The notes under the pieces were generated by a model. The model made no database searches. It was given only the letters and a program-made list of their open reading frames with translations, and had not been told where the DNA came from. This document shows, one piece after another, positions 19,099-27,961 of a stretch of DNA of 64,000 nt (position 1 is the stretch's first letter; every line of letters begins with the position of its first letter). Both the position numbers and the translations under genes were made by a program. The DNA comes from CAKZNE01 sp002695025 (GTDB lineage: Bacteria; Bacteroidota; Bacteroidia; Flavobacteriales; Schleiferiaceae). The DNA is taken from positions 186,001 through 250,000 of the forward strand of contig CAJWML010000001.1 in the NCBI GenBank assembly GCA_913043285.1, given 5' to 3'.

Positions 19099-19665
19099 TT
19101 GAAGAAATACCTGATCGTTGGCTTAGGCAATATCGGGGCAGAGTATTCAGAAACGCGTCATAATATCGGATTCAAAATATTGGATGCCCTTGCTGGGGCG
19201 TCCAATATTTTTTTTGCGTCCGATCGTTATGCAGACCACGCTTCCTATAGTCTCAAAGGCCGCCAGATACACCTTATTAAACCCACCACGTATATGAACC
19301 TCAGTGGGAAGGCGGTTAATTACTGGCTACAACAAGAAAAGATCCCCCTCAACAATCTCCTGGTTGTGGTGGATGAGATCGCTCTCCCCTTTGGTGCGCT
19401 TCGCATTAAAACAAAGGGTAGTGACGGTGGTCATAACGGGTTAAAGAACATCAATCAAATACTGGGTCGCCAGGATTACGCACGCCTGCGCTTTGGTGTG
19501 GGAAATGATTATCCTCGCGGCAAGCAGGTGGAATACGTACTTGGCGAATGGGACCCTGAACAAAAGGAAGGTCTTAAATCCCGCATACAATTGTCTATAG
19601 AAGCCATTGAGAGCTTTGTGCTGGCCGGGCCACAATTGACCATGACCCAATTCAACGGGAAATAA
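19099..19665 (+). CDS. pth: Aminoacyl-tRNA hydrolase (peptidyl-tRNA hydrolase)
   Basis: Releases tRNA from drop-off peptidyl-tRNA. The 188-residue protein has the expected length. The catalytic His20 lies in ETRHNIGF, followed by TTYMNLSG and the DEIALPFG ... GSDGGHNGLKNI active-site region. The only start that gives the full N-terminus (KKYLIVGLGN) is the TTG at 19099, an unusual start codon. It is the last gene of the prs operon, and a terminator follows directly. Confidence 0.95.
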   Translation: MKKYLIVGLGNIGAEYSETRHNIGFKILDALAGASNIFFASDRYADHASYSLKGRQIHLIKPTTYMNLSGKAVNYWLQQEKIPLNNLLVVVDEIALPFGALRIKTKGSDGGHNGLKNINQILGRQDYARLRFGVGNDYPRGKQVEYVLGEWDPEQKEGLKSRIQLSIEAIESFVLAGPQLTMTQFNGK

Positions 19666-19666
19666 A

Positions 19667-19690
19667 AAAGCCCCCTTCCGGAGGCTTTCA
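19667..19690. terminator. Bidirectional terminator between pth and glmS
   Basis: AAAAGCC...GGCTTT inverted repeat with a run of A on the left and T on the right, serving both convergent genes. Confidence 0.75.
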
Positions 19691-19712
19691 TTAGCATTAA
19701 TCTATAAATCTT

Positions 19713-21557
19713 TTATTCCACGGTAACCGACTTCGCCAGGTTACGGGGCTGGTCTACATTACACCCTCTCATAACCGCAATGTGGTAGGATAATAATTGC
19801 AGGGGTATGGTAGTGATCAAGGGCGAAAATACTTCCAACGTATCTTCCACCTCAATCACGTGGTCTGCCAATTGCGCAATTTCGGAATCTCCGTTACTTA
19901 CCACGGCTATTACCTTTCCATTACGGGCTTTTACCTCCTGGATGTTACTTACGATCTTTTCATACTGTCCGCTCTTGGGAGCAATCACCACCACCGGCAT
20001 ATTCTCATCGATAAGCGCAATGGGGCCGTGTTTCATCTCTGCTGCCGGATATCCTTCAGCATGGATGTAGCTGATCTCCTTGAGCTTCAAGGCACCTTCC
20101 AGGGCTACCGGGAAATTATAACCACGCCCCAGATATAGGAAGTTATGGGCGTTTTTATACAGTTCGGAAATGTAACGTGTTTGCGCATCGCTCTCCAACA
20201 TCTTCTCAATCTTGGCCGGGATGGCATCCAGTTCACTGAGGTACTGCCTGAACTGCGTTTTACTTAAAAGTCCTTTATTGTTGGCAATATCCAGGGCGAT
20301 GAGGGATAATACGGCCACCTGAGCCGTAAAAGCCTTGGTAGAGGCTACCCCTATTTCCGGACCAGCATGGGTATAGGCTCCGGCATGCGTTTCACGAGCA
20401 ATAGAAGAACCTACCACATTGCAGATGCCAAAAATGGTAGCTCCCTTTTCCTTGGCCAGCTTCAGGGCGGCCAGGGTATCTGCTGTTTCACCGGATTGAC
20501 TGATGGCAATCACCACGTCCTTCTCCGTAATAATGGGGTTGCGGTAACGGAACTCCGAAGCATACTCCACCTCAACCGGCACGCGTGCCAGGTCTTCAAA
20601 AATATATTCAGCTACCAGCCCGGCATGCCAGGAGGTACCACATCCGATGATAATAAAACGATCTGCATTGAGGAGCTTGTCATGGTAATCAAACACCCCG
20701 CTCATCTTGATCATGCCTTTATCCGCCAACAAACGGCCACGCAAGGTATCCTGTATGGACTTGGATTGTTCGTAGATCTCTTTGAGCATGAAGTGGGGAT
20801 ACCCGCCCTTTTCAATGGATTCAAGATCCATTTTGAGCTGGTGTACATAAGGATCAATGGGCTTATTACTTTTAATGGAACGCACCTTGAGTTCTTTGCC
20901 TTTCTGTACTACCGCCATTTCATCATCCTCAAGGTAAACCGCCTTTTTGGTATATTCCAAAAACGGAGTGGCATCACTGGCAATGAAGAATTCATCCTCA
21001 CCGATACCCACCACCAATGGACTACCTTTTTTGGCTACCACGATCTGATCCGGATTCTTAACACTGAATACCGCTATGGCATAGGCTCCGATAACCTGGT
21101 TTAAAGCCGCGCGAACCGCCTTTTCCAGGCTTATATTCTCAGCATCCTTAATGTCCTCGATCAGGTTTACCAACACCTCGGTATCGGTTTCACTGCGGAA
21201 CGAGCATCCACGTGCAATCAGAGCTTCCTTTATAGAAGCGTAGTTCTCGATGATGCCGTTATGGATAAGTACCAGGTCACCGGAACTGGATTTATGGGGA
21301 TGCGCATTCAGATCATTGGGTACTCCGTGAGTAGCCCATCTGGTATGGCCTATACCCATAGTTCCTTCTCCAAAACCGCTGGCCATTTTATTTTCCAGAT
21401 CGGACACCTTCCCTTTGCATTTGGCCAGTTTAAGACCGGAACCATTGAGAATGGCAATACCGGCACTATCATAGCCACGGTATTCCAGGCGTTTAAGGCC
21501 ATTGATTATGACGGGAACCGCATTGCGTTCTCCCAGGTAGCCTACTATTCCACACAT
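19713..21557 (-). CDS. glmS: Glutamine--fructose-6-phosphate aminotransferase (isomerizing)
   Basis: Makes glucosamine 6-phosphate, the entry to peptidoglycan and lipid A precursors. The 614-residue protein has the N-terminal glutaminase domain with catalytic Cys2 (MCGIVGYLG), GYDSAGIA and HTRWATHG. Two SIS sugar-isomerase domains follow (GCGTSWHAG, SQSGETADT, GRGYNFPVALEG), ending in LAKSVTVE. It is the last gene of a three-gene operon, four bases after the DUF4270 stop. No glmS ribozyme is possible in such a short gap. Confidence 0.97.
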   Translation of the reverse strand: MCGIVGYLGERNAVPVIINGLKRLEYRGYDSAGIAILNGSGLKLAKCKGKVSDLENKMASGFGEGTMGIGHTRWATHGVPNDLNAHPHKSSSGDLVLIHNGIIENYASIKEALIARGCSFRSETDTEVLVNLIEDIKDAENISLEKAVRAALNQVIGAYAIAVFSVKNPDQIVVAKKGSPLVVGIGEDEFFIASDATPFLEYTKKAVYLEDDEMAVVQKGKELKVRSIKSNKPIDPYVHQLKMDLESIEKGGYPHFMLKEIYEQSKSIQDTLRGRLLADKGMIKMSGVFDYHDKLLNADRFIIIGCGTSWHAGLVAEYIFEDLARVPVEVEYASEFRYRNPIITEKDVVIAISQSGETADTLAALKLAKEKGATIFGICNVVGSSIARETHAGAYTHAGPEIGVASTKAFTAQVAVLSLIALDIANNKGLLSKTQFRQYLSELDAIPAKIEKMLESDAQTRYISELYKNAHNFLYLGRGYNFPVALEGALKLKEISYIHAEGYPAAEMKHGPIALIDENMPVVVIAPKSGQYEKIVSNIQEVKARNGKVIAVVSNGDSEIAQLADHVIEVEDTLEVFSPLITTIPLQLLSYHIAVMRGCNVDQPRNLAKSVTVE

Positions 21558-21561
21558 AGGA

Positions 21562-22893
21562 TTATAACTTTGTATAATATACGATAAGGCGAACAGGATC
21601 TACGGGGTCATTGCCGCCTTTTAAAATTGTTTGATTTGCCGTGGTCCCCCGGTTGAGGGGAACAACGGCTAAATTAGAACTTTTCCCCTTGTTGATAGCA
21701 TCAAAAAGGTGTTGGGTAACTTCAAATACATATTTGTTACTACGCAGTTCACCTACCCTTAACTTTCCGTCTCCCCCAGCCTGCCCGAAGATAAAATCAT
21801 CGATCAGAGAGCCGGGCCCATCGGAAGTCATCTTACGCAATTGCAGGTTACCGGAAGGTGCCGGGCCAGATGAAACGCCACGCTGAATAGGTATTTCAAT
21901 GAATGCCCGGTTGATAACAATGTCATCCTGTGAATTAAGATCTTCAAAATCCGGAAATTTCAAAACGGTAGCAACTCCGCCCATGCTTTGCACATACGTG
22001 GTCATTTCACCGTTTACAGAATCCTGGGAGGCTAGGTTGAAAACAGTGGGATAGGAAGAATAATTCTGGGAAAAAATGCTGAAGCTCATCGGTACCGTGG
22101 AACGGTCCTGTGCAAAATTGAGAGCAATACGGTCGTCACCGGAATCATTACTGTAATAGATCAGAAGCTTAGAGTTAACGCTATTGAGATTAAAATACAG
22201 GATAGATCCATCTTCTGAAGCGGCTTTAACATGAATGCCCTTAAAGTATTGTACAAAATCCTCGTTGGTGGCCAGTGAAGGAAAAGCACCGTTACCCACA
22301 TCAGCAAACTTTTGCTGGAAGTAGGCCTTATCCATATCCAGAACAAGGGTGGGAGTAATCTCCACAGTATCATCTACGGTTATGGCACTGTTGGGACGAG
22401 GCATAAAATTGAGCTTCTCCCCTATCTTAAGTCCGTCTACCGGCTTAAAGCTTGAATAATATGAAGTATCACGGTCCAGATCCTGCGCCAGCTCATATAC
22501 TTCCAGGCTCATAGATCGCGTGGTATCTCCGTAGGAACCACTGAAATTGAGGTATAATTTTACGGAGTCCACCACCGGGTTGCTACCAAAATCAGGGTTT
22601 ACCTGGTTCAGGATCATCTGGCTCACAAAACCGGCTTCGGCACGGCCAAAATCAGCATCAATGCGGGCACCCGCCAGGCGTGAACCTGTGTAACCTCCTA
22701 TCTGCCTCTGACTATCATAATTTACGGCCACCAAAACACTGTCCACACTTTGTGTAAACGAAAGCACCGAAAGGGAAGTGTCAATCAGGTTATCCGGAAG
22801 GCCTCCAATTACCTGGTCCAGGCCAATTTCACCGTTGTCCTTTTCGCAGGCTATAAAAAGAAAAGGAGCCATTAAAATAATGGCTCTCTTCAT
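21562..22893 (-). CDS. DUF4270 family lipoprotein
   Basis: A 443-residue SpII lipoprotein of the Bacteroidota family DUF4270. I prefer the ATG at 22891-22893 because it gives an ideal lipoprotein signal (MKRAIILMAPFLFIAC); an in-frame ATG at 22920 adds nine residues. The mature protein has few motifs, is rich in beta-strand-like segments, and ends RLIVYYTKL. Function is unknown. Its fixed position between the glycogen-synthase-like gene and glmS suggests a link to cell-surface polysaccharide or envelope assembly, which is inference. Confidence 0.85.
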   Translation of the reverse strand: MKRAIILMAPFLFIACEKDNGEIGLDQVIGGLPDNLIDTSLSVLSFTQSVDSVLVAVNYDSQRQIGGYTGSRLAGARIDADFGRAEAGFVSQMILNQVNPDFGSNPVVDSVKLYLNFSGSYGDTTRSMSLEVYELAQDLDRDTSYYSSFKPVDGLKIGEKLNFMPRPNSAITVDDTVEITPTLVLDMDKAYFQQKFADVGNGAFPSLATNEDFVQYFKGIHVKAASEDGSILYFNLNSVNSKLLIYYSNDSGDDRIALNFAQDRSTVPMSFSIFSQNYSSYPTVFNLASQDSVNGEMTTYVQSMGGVATVLKFPDFEDLNSQDDIVINRAFIEIPIQRGVSSGPAPSGNLQLRKMTSDGPGSLIDDFIFGQAGGDGKLRVGELRSNKYVFEVTQHLFDAINKGKSSNLAVVPLNRGTTANQTILKGGNDPVDPVRLIVYYTKL

Positions 22894-22934
22894 TAAAAAG
22901 TTTGCTTTCAATATTCTCATATAAAGTATTAGGC

Positions 22935-23753
22935 TTACGCCACTGACTCTTCAACAGCAATCTGCTCGTAGAGCTCACCCACTTTTACCGCGGGGTTTTC
23001 ATCCTGGCTGATGTCTATGGTATTACTAACGTTGGCAAAGGCAAAATCTTTTGTTTCCGTATTAGCACCTTCACTGGCAATAACGGCACCATCACTGTAG
23101 CTTAATGCTGCACGGTTGAGGCTCTCTACCGAAGCATTTTCGTAACGGGCCAGATCTTCGCCATCAATACCATCAAACTTAAGGTTATCCGTAAGGGTGG
23201 CAGGTACTTCCTGATCCTTATCCGTATATACGGAGTACACGATCTTGCTATCCGCAAACATAGGATCATCATAGTGGAACTTGCGGAGGTATAGTGGCAT
23301 AAAACTCGCCAACCAGCCATGGCAGTGAATAATATCAGGAGCCCAGCCCAGTTTTTTAACGGTTTCTATCACTCCACGGCAAAAGAAGATGGCACGCTGG
23401 TCATTGTCTTCAAAGAAGCGGGTGCCTTCATCGTAAAAAGTAGCCTTACGCTTAAAATACTCTTCATTATCAATAAAATATACCTGCATACGGGCAGAAG
23501 GAACCGAAGCCACTTTAATAATAAGAGGCTGGTCCATATCATTTACAATAATATTGATACCGCTGAGGCGTATTACCTCGTGCAATTGATGCCGTCTTTC
23601 ATTTATAAGGCCGTATCGTGGCATAAAAACACGTACTTCGTGGCCCATTTCATTCATCTTTTTAGGGAGGTCCAGGGAGGCTTTGGAAATTTCATTTTCG
23701 GGTAAATAAGGGTGAATCTCCTGACTCACATAGAGTATCCTTTTTGAATCCAT
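22935..23753 (-). CDS. Short glycogen/starch synthase-like protein (GT5 N-terminal half)
   Basis: A 272-residue protein matching only the N-terminal Rossmann half of GT5 glycogen synthases: RILYVSQEIHPYLPENEISKA, EVRVFMPRYG, and DIIHCHGWLASFMPLYL. The C-terminal nucleotide-sugar domain is absent, so it is unlikely to be a normal glycogen synthase. I chose the ATG at 23751-23753 (MDSKRILYVS); the longer frame to 23807 would overlap its own promoter box. It begins the operon with DUF4270 and glmS and is divergent from panC. Confidence 0.85.
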   Translation of the reverse strand: MDSKRILYVSQEIHPYLPENEISKASLDLPKKMNEMGHEVRVFMPRYGLINERRHQLHEVIRLSGINIIVNDMDQPLIIKVASVPSARMQVYFIDNEEYFKRKATFYDEGTRFFEDNDQRAIFFCRGVIETVKKLGWAPDIIHCHGWLASFMPLYLRKFHYDDPMFADSKIVYSVYTDKDQEVPATLTDNLKFDGIDGEDLARYENASVESLNRAALSYSDGAVIASEGANTETKDFAFANVSNTIDISQDENPAVKVGELYEQIAVEESVA

Positions 23754-23784
23754 CAGAACATTTTTACTTTCTACAAAAGAGCAG

Positions 23785-23815
23785 CAAAAATACTCTTTTT
23801 TTAACAAAGTTTCAA
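23785..23815 (-). promoter_or_regulatory. Promoter of the GT5-like/DUF4270/glmS operon
   Basis: On the minus strand TATTTTTG (23785-23792) is preceded by TTG (23813-23815) with a 20-base spacer, an almost ideal Bacteroidota promoter. Confidence 0.7.
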
Positions 23816-23825
23816 CATATAGTCA

Positions 23826-23833
23826 TAGCTTTG
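23826..23833 (+). promoter_or_regulatory. -7 promoter box TAGCTTTG for panC
   Basis: Exact TAnnTTTG match 20 bases upstream of the panC ATG, back to back with the divergent operon's promoter. Confidence 0.55.
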
Positions 23834-23853
23834 GCCGCCAGAAAGGCCTTATA

Positions 23854-24696
23854 ATGCAAGTATTTGAAAGGGCGGAAGAGCTTTCTGCTTTTATAAAAAA
23901 ACAAAAGGACCAAAACCTTAAGGTAGGGTTTGTACCCACTATGGGAGCTCTTCATGAGGGCCACCTTTCATTAGTAAAGCACTCCCTCTCAGAGAATGAC
24001 ATCACCATTGTAAGCATTTTTGTAAACCCTACCCAGTTCAATAATGCGGATGACCTGGCGCGCTATCCCCGTGTTCCAGAAGCCGATCTGAAATTACTGG
24101 AAAGTATTGCCACGGACGTGGTTTTTCTGCCCAGCGAAAAGGAGATCTACCCCCACGGTGCTCAAAGTGCTTCCATAGACCTGAACGGACTGGACCATTA
24201 TATGGAGGGACGTTTCCGGCCCGGCCATTTCCAGGGTGTGGTAACAGTAGTGAAACGCCTTTTCGAGATCGTGAAGCCTACGCGGGCTTATTTCGGGGAA
24301 AAGGACTACCAACAATTGCTCATCATCCGCTACATGACCCGTCTTTACAATATAGATACGGAGATCATCAGTCACCGGATAGAACGGGGGCCTACGGGCC
24401 TTGCACTGAGCAGCCGCAATGAGCTGATGCCGGATGCTGATAAAGACAGGGCCCGGGATATTTATGCCATACTTAACTGGTCCCGTGACCACTTCCGGGA
24501 GTACTCACCCGCCTCCCTGCAAAGTGCCGTGAAAGATCGCTTTGAAAACACCCCTCTTGAATTGGAATATGCATTGGTATGCAACCCGCAAACCCTTGCA
24601 CCTGTTGAGGAGTGGGACGAAAACACAGGCGCACGCCTCTTTATTGCTGCCTATATGGGCAAGGTTCGCCTGATAGATAATGTATCATTATTTTAA
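23854..24696 (+). CDS. panC: Pantoate--beta-alanine ligase
   Basis: Joins pantoate and beta-alanine with ATP in pantothenate synthesis. The 280-residue protein shows the nucleotidyltransferase HIGH-type motif at residues 34-37 (MGALHEGHLSL), then NPTQFN, the GRFRPGHFQGVVTVV pantoate-binding region, FGEKDYQQL, and the KMSKS-like loop LALSSRNELM. It is followed by panD, which supplies beta-alanine. Confidence 0.97.
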   Translation: MQVFERAEELSAFIKKQKDQNLKVGFVPTMGALHEGHLSLVKHSLSENDITIVSIFVNPTQFNNADDLARYPRVPEADLKLLESIATDVVFLPSEKEIYPHGAQSASIDLNGLDHYMEGRFRPGHFQGVVTVVKRLFEIVKPTRAYFGEKDYQQLLIIRYMTRLYNIDTEIISHRIERGPTGLALSSRNELMPDADKDRARDIYAILNWSRDHFREYSPASLQSAVKDRFENTPLELEYALVCNPQTLAPVEEWDENTGARLFIAAYMGKVRLIDNVSLF

Positions 24697-24698
24697 AG

Positions 24699-24706
24699 TA
24701 TTTTTG
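24699..24706 (+). promoter_or_regulatory. -7 promoter box TATTTTTG, probable leaderless panD start
   Basis: Exact TAnnTTTG match in the 15-base panC-panD gap, ending five bases before the panD ATG. It suggests an internal leaderless promoter in the pan operon. Confidence 0.5.
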
Positions 24707-24711
24707 CGGCC

Positions 24712-25062
24712 ATGCAAATAGAGGTACTTAAATCTAAGATACACCGCGTAAAGATTACGGGAGCCGACCTGAATTACATCGGCAGTATTACCATTGATGA
24801 AGACCTGATGGAAGCTGCGCAGATCATTGAAGGTGAAAAGGTTTCTATAGTAAATGTAAACAACGGGGAGCGCCTGGACACCTACGTGATCACAGGCCAG
24901 AGAGGTAGTGGCGAGATTACGATGAACGGTCCTGCGGCACGCAAAGTCCAGCCGGGTGACATTGTGATCATTATCTCTTATGCTACGATGGATTTCAACG
25001 AGGCCCGGTCCTTTAAGCCTACCATCATTTTCCCGGAAGAATCTTCCAATAGTCTTAATTAG
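24712..25062 (+). CDS. panD: Aspartate 1-decarboxylase precursor
   Basis: Makes beta-alanine from aspartate. The 116-residue proenzyme has the self-cleavage site Gly24-Ser25 (NYIGSITID) that yields the pyruvoyl group. The catalytic segment SIVNVNNGERLDTY and the GDIVIIISYA strand are also typical. It partners panC directly upstream. The next gene begins two bases after its stop. Confidence 0.97.
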   Translation: MQIEVLKSKIHRVKITGADLNYIGSITIDEDLMEAAQIIEGEKVSIVNVNNGERLDTYVITGQRGSGEITMNGPAARKVQPGDIVIIISYATMDFNEARSFKPTIIFPEESSNSLN

Positions 25063-25064
25063 CT

Positions 25065-26090
25065 TTGAACGAGAGGTTAAAGAGCATTTTGAAGTACCTC
25101 GTCTTTTTAGGCGTGGGAGGAACTCTTTTCTACATGGCTTTCCGGAATACGGAATTTGAAAAACTAATGTCCGACTTACGAAAAGCCCGGTATGAATACG
25201 TGATTGCCAGTATGATCATGGGGTATCTTGCTTTTGTAAGCCGGGGTATCCGCTGGAAGTACCTCATTGAACCCATGGGCTTCAAAACCAACACCTGGCA
25301 TTCTATTCATGCTATTTCCTTAGGCTACTTTACCAATGCCCTGATACCCCGTGCCGGAGAACTGGCACGTTGCACATCGCTTAATCAAATGGATAAGGTT
25401 CCCGTTAACCGCTTGTTCGGAACGGTGATCGTAGAGCGCATCATAGACCTTATCATGATGGCTTCACTGGCCCTGCTTTCACTATACCTGGATTACGAGA
25501 AGATCGTTGCCTTTTTCGATAAAACCATGACGGCTGATACCGGGGCAGACGATGATTCGGGTTTATGGTGGAAGCTTACCGTAGCATCCGTCATCTTCGG
25601 GGCCCTGCTCGTATTTTATTTTTTCAGGGGGAAATTCCGTGAGCATCCGGTTTATGGAAAGATCAAGGATTTCTGGCTGGGTATTAAAGAGGGCCTGCAA
25701 TCCTTCAGGCGTATTGAACACAAAGTACCTTTTATACTGCACACCCTCTTCATTTGGACCATGTACTTCCTGATGAGCTACATTGTGGTTTTTGCCCTGC
25801 CCAGCACCAGCGGTATTGATCCCGCCAGCGGACTTTTTGTGGTGATCGTGGGAGCACTGGGCATTATTGCTCCTTCGCCCGGTGGTATCGGCACATTCCA
25901 CTATTTTGCTATGGTGGGAATGGGTATTGTAGGTATTGCCAAAGATGATGCCCTGAGTTTTGCTACTTTAGTGCATACGGGCCAAACGGTAATGACCCTC
26001 TTGGCCGGTTTTATTGCGATGTGGATGATGTACCGCATTCGCAGGAAACGCAAAGCGCAAAACCTCACCGAGCTGAGTACGGATGGCTAA
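25065..26090 (+). CDS. Lysylphosphatidylglycerol synthase TM region/UPF0104 family flippase-like protein
   Basis: A 341-residue integral membrane protein with about seven to eight hydrophobic segments, of the family that includes the transmembrane part of MprF and AglD-type proteins (SRGIRWKYLIEPMG, FTNALIPRAGELARC, PSPGGIGTFHYF). The aminoacyl-transfer domain is absent, so lipid translocation is the more likely role; this is inference. The start is a TTG at 25065, two bases after panD, and its 3' end overlaps radA by eight bases, so it sits inside the panC-radA operon. Confidence 0.85.
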   Translation: MNERLKSILKYLVFLGVGGTLFYMAFRNTEFEKLMSDLRKARYEYVIASMIMGYLAFVSRGIRWKYLIEPMGFKTNTWHSIHAISLGYFTNALIPRAGELARCTSLNQMDKVPVNRLFGTVIVERIIDLIMMASLALLSLYLDYEKIVAFFDKTMTADTGADDDSGLWWKLTVASVIFGALLVFYFFRGKFREHPVYGKIKDFWLGIKEGLQSFRRIEHKVPFILHTLFIWTMYFLMSYIVVFALPSTSGIDPASGLFVVIVGALGIIAPSPGGIGTFHYFAMVGMGIVGIAKDDALSFATLVHTGQTVMTLLAGFIAMWMMYRIRRKRKAQNLTELSTDG

Positions 26091-27450
26091 ATCAAAAACC
26101 ACTTTCTTTTGCCAGAACTGCGGTGCCCAACACAGTAAGTGGATGGGTCAATGCAGTAAGTGCCATGCGTGGAACACCATTGTAGAAGAAGTAGTGTCCA
26201 CTACCAATACCAAAACACCCTGGCAAAACACTTCCTCTTCATCTCCGCTTAAAGCGGCCAAAGCACACCGCATCAACACCCTTCAAACGGATGAAACGCA
26301 GCGTTACAGCACTACGGACAATGAACTGGACCGTGTGTTAGGCGGAGGCGTGGTTCCGGGTTCTGTTACCCTGGTAGGTGGCGAGCCTGGCATTGGTAAA
26401 TCCACACTGATGCTGCAGGTGGCCTTACAACTTTCCATGAAGTGCCTGTATGTTTCCGGTGAAGAGAGCGAGCAACAGGTGAAGTTAAGGGCGGAACGTA
26501 TCGGGATTAAAAACGAAGATTGTTACCTGCTTACCGCCACCAAAACCCAGGAGATCTTCCAACAGATCGCTTTGACGGAACCGGATTTCGTGATCATTGA
26601 TTCCGTACAAACCTTACACTCCGAACTTCTGGATTCAGCCCCGGGGTCAGTATCCCAGATCCGCCAGTGTGCTTCGGAAATGATACAGTTTGCCAAGGAA
26701 AGCACCACTCCGCTTATCTTAATTGGCCACATTACCAAGGATGGGCAACTGGCCGGCCCTAAAATACTGGAACACATGGTGGATACGGTATTGCAGTTTG
26801 AAGGGGACCGCCACCATATTTACCGCATCCTAAGGGCCCACAAAAACCGGTTTGGTTCCACCGCTGAGATTGGCATCTATGAAATGCAGGGTAGCGGCTT
26901 GCGTGAGATCTCCAATCCCTCCGACATCCTATTATCCAAAAGGGATAGTGACCTTAGCGGGAATGCTATTGCTTCCACCCTGGAGGGAATACGTCCTATG
27001 CTTATTGAGATACAGGCCCTGGTAAGTTCAGCGGTATACGGCACCCCCCAGCGCAGTACTACCGGTTTTGATACACGCAGGCTCAACATGCTGTTGGCCG
27101 TACTCGAAAAGCGCTGCGGTTTCCGATTGGGCGCTAAAGACGTTTTCCTCAATATCACCGGTGGTATCCGGGTAGATGATCCGGCCATTGACCTGGCAGT
27201 AGTGGCTTCCATACTCTCTTCCAATGAAGATATGCCCTTGCATCCTAAAACCTGTTTTGCAGCAGAAGTAGGCCTATCCGGTGAGATCCGACCCGTATCC
27301 CGCATTGAACAGCGCATTAGTGAAGCAGAGAAAATGGGTATGGAAGAGATCTTTATCAGTTCTCACAATAAGGTCAAATCCGGCCAATACGGGATTAAGG
27401 TTACCCTGTGCGGAAAAATTGAGGAGGTGTTCAGTCACTTGTTTGGCTGA
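26083..27450 (+). CDS. radA: DNA repair protein RadA
   Basis: RecA-like branch-migration ATPase of recombination. The 455-residue protein carries an N-terminal zinc finger (Cys10, Cys13, Cys24, Cys27), Walker A at 99-108 (GGEPGIGKST), the family KNRFG motif (HKNRFGST), and a C-terminal Lon-protease-like domain (MLLAVLEKRCG, VGLSGEIRPV) without a working protease site. It overlaps the upstream membrane-protein gene by eight bases. Confidence 0.97.
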   Translation: MAKSKTTFFCQNCGAQHSKWMGQCSKCHAWNTIVEEVVSTTNTKTPWQNTSSSSPLKAAKAHRINTLQTDETQRYSTTDNELDRVLGGGVVPGSVTLVGGEPGIGKSTLMLQVALQLSMKCLYVSGEESEQQVKLRAERIGIKNEDCYLLTATKTQEIFQQIALTEPDFVIIDSVQTLHSELLDSAPGSVSQIRQCASEMIQFAKESTTPLILIGHITKDGQLAGPKILEHMVDTVLQFEGDRHHIYRILRAHKNRFGSTAEIGIYEMQGSGLREISNPSDILLSKRDSDLSGNAIASTLEGIRPMLIEIQALVSSAVYGTPQRSTTGFDTRRLNMLLAVLEKRCGFRLGAKDVFLNITGGIRVDDPAIDLAVVASILSSNEDMPLHPKTCFAAEVGLSGEIRPVSRIEQRISEAEKMGMEEIFISSHNKVKSGQYGIKVTLCGKIEEVFSHLFG

Positions 27451-27455
27451 TATTC

Positions 27456-27463
27456 TACTTTTG
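27456..27463 (+). promoter_or_regulatory. -7 promoter box TACTTTTG
   Basis: Exact TAnnTTTG match just after the radA stop, 19 bases before the next ATG, so the 158-residue gene can be transcribed on its own. Confidence 0.55.
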
Positions 27464-27482
27464 CCCTCCTCAATCCTTAGCC

Positions 27483-27959
27483 ATGAAGAGTCTTTTAGTG
27501 CTCGTATTACTATCAGGAAGTGCTTTTTTGAAAGCTCAAAAGGTGGATAGCACCATTGTAATTGATCGTTATTTTTTATCCTCCACTTATACCTTTCAGG
27601 GGGAGCAACTCACCCTCCAGGGAGTTTCCAAAGTAGTACGGAATAACCGTGAGGCTTACTCCCTGATCAAAGAAGCAAGGAGGTATAAAGTGATGGGTAA
27701 CTTATTAGGCATAAGTGGTGCCCTGGCACTGGGTTATACGATGGTATCCCTTTTTGGCATTGACCAGGAAGTCAACAATTCTATTGCCCTTTTGGGTGTA
27801 GGTGGAGTAGCACTAAGTATTCCCTTAAATATAACTGCCGGTACTAAGGCACGGAAAAGTGTGAAGATCTATAATGCCGGGCTGCAACCCGAAACCTCAT
27901 CCTTAGACCTGCGTTTGGGAGCTTCCGCTAACGGAGTAAAACTGGTTCTGAGTTTCTGA
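27483..27959 (+). CDS. Hypothetical exported membrane-associated protein
   Basis: A 158-residue protein I do not recognise by name. It has a signal peptide (MKSLLVLVLLSGSAFLKA), a short soluble part, and two hydrophobic stretches at about 72-92 (GNLLGISGALALGYTMVSL) and 98-115 (SIALLGVGGVALSIPL). The C-terminal strand (GVKLVLSF) ends in Phe, as in outer-membrane proteins. Its 3' end faces the OmpA-like gene with a two-base gap. Confidence 0.7.
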   Translation: MKSLLVLVLLSGSAFLKAQKVDSTIVIDRYFLSSTYTFQGEQLTLQGVSKVVRNNREAYSLIKEARRYKVMGNLLGISGALALGYTMVSLFGIDQEVNNSIALLGVGGVALSIPLNITAGTKARKSVKIYNAGLQPETSSLDLRLGASANGVKLVLSF

Positions 27960-27961
27960 CC

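Noticed and set aside
20367..21104. 245-codon open frame antisense to glmS
   Set aside because: glmS is certain over the whole span; the antisense frame has no recognisable features.
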